In this document: positions 61,301-64,000 of the stretch, one piece after another
Layout: each line of letters starts with the position of its first letter
Numbering within the stretch: the first letter of the stretch is position 1
NCBI RefSeq assembly: GCF_965342175.1
Contig: NZ_CBDRBL010000011.1
Location: 52,848 to 116,847, forward strand
Origin: Actinacidiphila sp965342175
GTDB lineage: Bacteria; Actinomycetota; Actinomycetes; Streptomycetales; Streptomycetaceae
DNA length: 64,000 nucleotides
Reading direction: 5' to 3'
Notes under the pieces: model-generated
Databases searched by the model: none
Seen by the model: the letters and a program-made list of their open reading frames with translations, nothing else
Told to the model about the DNA's origin: nothing
Made by a program: the position numbers and the translations under genes

Positions 61301-63595
61301 CGTGCGGCCATACTTGTCGCGTAGACGGAACGGGTAACCGCCGCTGTTGTTGATCGCGTCGTCCAGATGGGCGTCCAGCTTCTGGATCCTCTGGAGCAGC
61401 TCGTTCCGCTCCGTCGAGCCCATCCGCAGCACCACTCCCTGCGACTCCAGCGCGCCGGTGACGGCGTCGAAGAGCACGGGGATGTTGGTGAGCCCGGAGG
61501 CGAAGTAGGTGGACGGGAGACGGTGCGCGTCGTCGCCGGCGGCGCGCTGGTCGATGCGCACCTGGGCCGGCGCCTTCTGCAGATAGTGGTTCGGCACCAC
61601 CAGCATCAAGCTCTCGGTGATCCGGTCCTGCGCGACCACCGTCGGTGCGATCTCCTCCCAGCGCTGAGCGACGTTGGTGCGCACGCGCATCGACCACCGG
61701 GGCCGGTAGGAGAGCAGAGTGGCGGCACCTCGGTTGTCCTCGACGTGGCCTCCTTCGGTGAAGTCGGAGACGCCGCTGCGGCGTGAGAAGGAGTTCGCCA
61801 CACCGGACACACCGACCCCGCCACGGAAGACGTTGAACACGGGAACGGGGGTACCCACCCCGAACGACAGGAAGATCGCGCCGCGGGTGGCGCCGGTCGT
61901 GCCGGAGTGGTCCTGCGATCCCGAGCCGGTGAGATATGAGGCGTTGATCGTCCCCTTGACGACGAACGGCTCCTCCTGTCCGGGTGACGCCGCGGCGCCG
62001 GTGCGACCGGCGGGCGTGACGCCCTCGATGTGCGGGAGCTCCTCGGGGATGGTCTCGAGGGTCGAGGGGCGGTCGTAGGAACCGGAGGAGCGTTCCACGA
62101 GCCGCGGCTCGACCGCGTCCAGGGTGAAGAGGACCTCGGCCGGCCCCAGCGGGACCTGGAGCCCGGTGACGTCGTGGCCCTGCTCGCCGGGCGCTGCGCT
62201 CGGCTCGCCGGGCACCAGGTAGCGGTAGTTGCTGAACAGGCGGTGCGGCAGGCGGTCCCAGTCGAGGTCGGAGACCTCACCGGCCCGGTCGCCCAGGATG
62301 TCACGCAAGGTGGCCACCACGGCACCAGTGTTCGGCAGCGCGGCCCTGGGCACTCCGATGCTGCGGATCAGCGGATCCAGCTCCAGCACCTCCGGCACGG
62401 ACGGACCGGGCGTGAGGTCCTCGGTGCCGCTGCGCTCCAGGTCGACAATGGTGTCGGGAACCAGGGCGTCGGTCCCTTCGGTCCCGAGTCCTTCGAGGTG
62501 CGCCAGGAGAGGAGGCAGCACGGAGGTCCCCGGCTGCAACCCCCGGTCGGCGACGGGCGTCCCTTCCGGCAGGCCAGGGGTAAAGACGCGGAAGGTTGCC
62601 GGGGGATCCTCGGCGTCCTCCAGGTCCGTTTCGGGGAGTGGGCCGGGCCGGACCACGCGGTGGCGCCGGTCGACGAAGCCGCCGTAACGGCTTGCCTCCA
62701 CGGGGCCACCCAGTTCGGCGGCGAGGACGGGCGCCAGGCGGTCACCGTCCGGCATCATCAGCACGGGGGTGCGGCCGGCGGCGACCGGTGACTGAAGCGC
62801 CGCGGCGAGGGCGGCCGGGGACACCATGCGGTCCCCGGAGACGAACCCGTCGCCCTGTACCTCGCCGAATACGTAGAATGAGGCGTGGGTTTCCGCCAGT
62901 TGGCGCAACACCGTGAGAGATTGCGCGTCCCCGGCATCCACCTGATGAGCCGAACGCGGTATCCACATCGCCAGCGGGTCCCCGCTCGCGTCGTGCGCCA
63001 TGCGCACGTCGTCCAGGAACCGCTCCACCGGGATCGGCTCCGCTTCCCGCGGCACCGTCCGCAGTTGCGATCTAGTCGACCGCGACTCCGGCGGCGTGGT
63101 CAACGGCTCCTCCAGCGAGGTGTGCGCCTCCTTCGCAAGGGAAAGCCCCTCGTACAACGGGGCATGCGGCTCGTTCAGCAGGTCCGGCGGGTTGGACACC
63201 AGGTTCTGCGGGTGCGCTGCCGAGTCCTGCACTGTCGCCCCGCTCACCACTGACTCATCGCGCGCAGCGTCGAGGCCGGAGGTGACCGTGAGGTCCTCAC
63301 TCGCGCCCGTGATGGCTGTGAAACGCGCGTGAAACTCTTGCTGGGCTAGATTGAGAGCCTCGGTCACGCTGGCTGCCAGCTGCAGGCCCGTCATCCGCCG
63401 GGGCATGTCGTTGAGGAAGCGAATGTCGGTGACCCCGCTCTGGGTTCCGAGGACGACCTCGACGGACTGGTCGACGGACGTGGCGGTCACGGCCAGGGCG
63501 GCCAGGCGGTCCCGGGTCGTGACCAGCGACCGCCGGGCGCTCATGCACTCCGCCAGCTGCGCCTCGAGGCGTTCGCGCACGCCGCCGTCCTTCAT
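55358..63595 (-). CDS. Giant 2745-residue protein with YbaB/EbfC-like N terminus
   Basis: Residues 1-95 look like a YbaB/EbfC nucleoid-associated domain (RERLEAQLAECMSARRSLVT, VEVVLGTQSGVTDIRFLND, ALNLAQQEFHARF). A Ser/Thr/Glu-rich linker follows. Near 240-330 is a segment of the type found in large Streptomyces polymorphic proteins (AETHASFYVFGEVQGDGFVS, PAALAAALQSPV, VLMMPDGDRL, VLAAELGGPVEASRYGGFV). From about 500 to 2350 come long repetitive beta-rich blocks with HYLQ, SSV.V.P and VSRALVRTTEGLAYKHQLTI styles. Residues about 2400-2550 are helical with charged heptads. A repeat tract and a short folded end (AEALVTGIRGRLPEATLSDP) close it. There is no signal peptide and no recognised toxin, protease or ATPase. 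Start ATG 63595 has GGAGGAG 5-6 nt upstream. A secreted or contact-dependent effector is one idea only. Confidence 0.8.
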   Translation of the reverse strand: MKDGGVRERLEAQLAECMSARRSLVTTRDRLAALAVTATSVDQSVEVVLGTQSGVTDIRFLNDMPRRMTGLQLAASVTEALNLAQQEFHARFTAITGASEDLTVTSGLDAARDESVVSGATVQDSAAHPQNLVSNPPDLLNEPHAPLYEGLSLAKEAHTSLEEPLTTPPESRSTRSQLRTVPREAEPIPVERFLDDVRMAHDASGDPLAMWIPRSAHQVDAGDAQSLTVLRQLAETHASFYVFGEVQGDGFVSGDRMVSPAALAAALQSPVAAGRTPVLMMPDGDRLAPVLAAELGGPVEASRYGGFVDRRHRVVRPGPLPETDLEDAEDPPATFRVFTPGLPEGTPVADRGLQPGTSVLPPLLAHLEGLGTEGTDALVPDTIVDLERSGTEDLTPGPSVPEVLELDPLIRSIGVPRAALPNTGAVVATLRDILGDRAGEVSDLDWDRLPHRLFSNYRYLVPGEPSAAPGEQGHDVTGLQVPLGPAEVLFTLDAVEPRLVERSSGSYDRPSTLETIPEELPHIEGVTPAGRTGAAASPGQEEPFVVKGTINASYLTGSGSQDHSGTTGATRGAIFLSFGVGTPVPVFNVFRGGVGVSGVANSFSRRSGVSDFTEGGHVEDNRGAATLLSYRPRWSMRVRTNVAQRWEEIAPTVVAQDRITESLMLVVPNHYLQKAPAQVRIDQRAAGDDAHRLPSTYFASGLTNIPVLFDAVTGALESQGVVLRMGSTERNELLQRIQKLDAHLDDAINNSGGYPFRLRDKYGRTIATVSVRARRMDGDAEPARRVGATDKQAHIENVRTAVTVTGGSQSISHSSSVQVTPAEFSLVPSQLHPDLGLGVGLNADMTWSSEDSLRADRSGLAVLVPRSAVPTGTHALRTSYVAVTSVPGQESVETPVVVSRALVRTTEGLAYKHQLTIDSEAVPALPRTKSAPGLPDVVPYEPASLRDVRRAPDRVRTPPSYVTEGKGIGMGLVDVADDTVRQIKSWIERELTRRGFLPASEREPMRGRGWWSHGNMFEAQMDNRERLDNVISRRGLEAHFDQLHQDGVTFTLRLPTGTMGVDVDVDAAKITVTAGKAEDKPPRHVGSTDEYHLVNLSMSGGGVSFGSAGSRRIGIGATFKGIARQLRGGATGGGVWREVGAGQEVGTFTNRPELLEYSGTSEVFEVTSSYSVTIEYEHSSLAGRLSTPPRRPARAHFPDQVATAHLLPIDHQSYEDPATVRTTPPQTLANAVVYYLDSTGLRPAVAGILPDMTGPNGTADLEISALTSGVLARAHVKEMANNQQHDDSFFDSRFLGRSVFGQVAMNMTMGPSRFEAATTSEFVRGIIKLGLTSVGTSERSSAGVSWTTLDVSVGDALASHPGVSLQGGVSGSRRWQGNRNSSDVRTAGKELIQLDFNRAYVFSTTVTFHVRGSEEKHGKLLPSSRRRGSADVPGRTMLYLLSEPEALLQYADKIVPLPEDQLKSVLRRWKDHELRLSGSTMAGVLVRWKEQSAADAPVLTDIRDAARILARLHSEGASPILDAARRHRFNAVFEHDLHDPRRPGDPVRLPEYLLTGNPDGNIFGHSGVHSLTYKGGDSTYEIVRRTVERTAPGLLSSSPEVRTEDGRLIGRLQLGVNALQAMFADGRDQALWEDMISGNGHRLFLVNPIGWLLADVVEIHLQDRLTSAPEVRDFVPATGLENYTHEYAAKSRGTSRDGGLGFTVGKLNAAGQHPSGGASLAFTESHHRGVNESDSEISERTVYSWDGHYLVAYQHELTVTTRRINMAGRWLNNKLAELYRKRDPQRSIPQQTVVSGSLVLQVPKGLGEFEAPVPGPRRARDLTPLPALPPDTHIAGGLLDRALPIVMDMFVKAYGSEASGEAVRTSPVLRPLFSREHLPKHVIETASREGTYELLRGAFIPGHSSDRFDLRLRGDLYNLEVLGPIAGTGPGSYHKHQSGTSAFASSNRWEATVALTGGAAGNVHTTDPAISLNGSPASTGTRGNSHNIGASLAQNARREQHVKMLGPSSLVRVQGKFRAQLVKYHKHLMGSGSKLKGTFLSDPITGDLYLTMHQGEIEELRARIDRRRRELDHTETPWPLLERAPVVNLTPLVISAGRRGDVEPHRLYRHVARALPGTLQSPAHALVLRYDPAAMAVEAFRDTVTWALRMVSPDAGADGIPTATQARWTQWSADFPAIPAEVQDVPAAVHDIVREVNTILERRNADAGKPLRPVEMPATVAYLNLEPAYLARDLAHELDVPVRLDVQVPTGGSRQYWITRTGRVHDFDPTTFDETSLTVDMAADAGLLSPETRAAAEVYGLGQEDMVRIYRTSWNDLYDFSTAVVAELGQRRHTLHTLDERLPELIDSAHEQARRWRSHQEQVDALRPEANRRARDAVLDLRRVSTGEDTETARMRRAFEEDRRARAYTTALNTRYEEAGRLKRLAETQLSELRALARGTGNVAASTAPGFTIDAAVAVINDLRANTLDQERIHLAPVAESGLREAEEEKPDRSPLERDPAAGSLEGTREQPSIPEVRIDDTRPGRRQEDRQRRFLEAPPAFLNEPRSTLREGRTSPYLASAAAGLETSMTGTSVRDTSVRDTSARVTSVRDTSARVTTALDTTESVFLPDQAGAEVLTPTPREDDTVIVPDAVVDWGTASNPLPLWELLGVDEPTHADYPRRLAHPTVAAEALVTGIRGRLPEATLSDPASVIHVKVHSTPVHMIPAAIQAVQAGVASLRRSLHIQMSADANSAVQVCPPTMSS
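55803..55877 (-). repeat. Five 15-bp repeats inside the giant gene
   Basis: Alternating GTGACCCGGGCCGAC and GTGTCCCGAACCGAN units (plus-strand reading) encode five copies of a pentapeptide like SVRDT/SARVT in the protein, close to the C-terminal domain. Copies 1-2 and 3-4 are near-identical 30-bp pairs. Confidence 0.85.
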
Positions 63596-63683
63596 ATCTC
63601 CTCCACGTTGAGTCGATACCTCGCCTGCCGCGCCCTGTGGGCACAGTGGGCTCGCGCTCCGCTCCCGCAGTGCACCGCGCACG

Positions 63684-63713
63684 ACCCTGCGTCGAGTCGT
63701 TCACCTACGTCAA
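63684..63713 (-). promoter_or_regulatory. Candidate promoter of the giant gene
   Basis: On the minus strand TTGACG (63713-63708) and CAGGGT (63689-63684) are 18 bp apart, about 90 nt before the ATG. A plausible housekeeping-sigma promoter, not proven. Confidence 0.4.
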
Positions 63714-64000
63714 CAGTCGGGAAAAAATTCGTGGAGATGTTGTCGGTCTATCAGGCAGAAGAAGCTTCACTCGCATGCTTCGGCTGCCCGCGCGGCCGGC
63801 TCACGTGACGCAGCCGGCCATCCCGGAATGAGGAGCGCCGGAGAGGCGGCCGGTGGCAGTGGCGGCGGCTTGCTCTGGATTCCTGGCCGGTGTGGCGCGG
63901 AAATTCATGTTCATGGCACCGCGGTTCTATCGCGGGCCGCGGCGCTGACTGGAGATCCACAGGGAAGTGGGCACCCTGTCGCCGGTGTGCCGTGCGGAGC
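63714..64000. other. Right-edge spacer with a hairpin
   Basis: No supported gene up to the window end. An AT-rich run lies at 63720-63735. GGCCGGCT (63794-63801) pairs with AGCCGGCC (63812-63819) and could terminate a gene entering from outside. Confidence 0.4.

Overview
The window reads as Streptomyces-type actinobacterial DNA. GC is very high, almost every codon ends in G or C, GTG and TTG starts are common, and families typical of that genus recur. No rRNA, tRNA, CRISPR array or intact transposase was seen. Everything is inferred from the bases and translations alone, so family names are recognition, not search results.

Left part (1-23.5 kb). A partial minus-strand gene runs off the left edge and resembles the giant protein at the right end. 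Next comes a minus-strand sulfur/amino-acid block: a cysteine-synthase-fold lyase, a class II glutamine amidotransferase, and a polar amino-acid ABC importer in ATPase, binding-protein, permease, permease order. A divergent LysR regulator faces it. Metabolic and envelope genes follow: a class III phosphodiesterase, a membrane sulfatase-like protein, two alpha/beta hydrolases (one broken by a single missing base), a methyltransferase, an ABC exporter under a SoxR-like 19-bp-spacer promoter, a secreted EEP-fold hydrolase, a MerR protein fused to a DNA-polymerase beta-clamp-like domain, and a gnd-zwf pair of the pentose phosphate pathway. At about 19.6-20.6 kb two genes were truncated back to back.

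Centre (23.8-47.1 kb). After an ABC pair and an MFS transporter comes an accessory region that looks like a defence island. It holds a complete four-gene Wadjet (JetABCD) operon with 4-nt overlaps, two PIN-toxin/antitoxin modules pointing tail to tail, a sulfur-binding-domain plus HNH nuclease of the phosphorothioate-dependent restriction type, an HTH protein, a DUF402 protein, an uncharacterised coiled-coil protein divergent from a DUF262/HNH (GmrSD-like) protein, and a DUF2075 helicase-like protein. Dead fragments (Tn3-type transposase end, TetR tail, CBM6 tail, S8/Kelch protease piece, MoxR ATPase piece) mark its seams and suggest repeated insertion and deletion.

Right part (47-64 kb). A zone of relics leads to an NAD-salvage operon (pnuC-nadR) with an NrtR-like palindrome, a DUF2809 membrane protein, and a helicase-associated protein. 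The last is an 8.2-kb minus-strand gene for a 2745-residue protein with a YbaB/EbfC-like N terminus and no recognised enzymatic domain. Tandem repeats at 12.6, 19.6, 38.5, 51.8 and 55.8 kb are all short and local.
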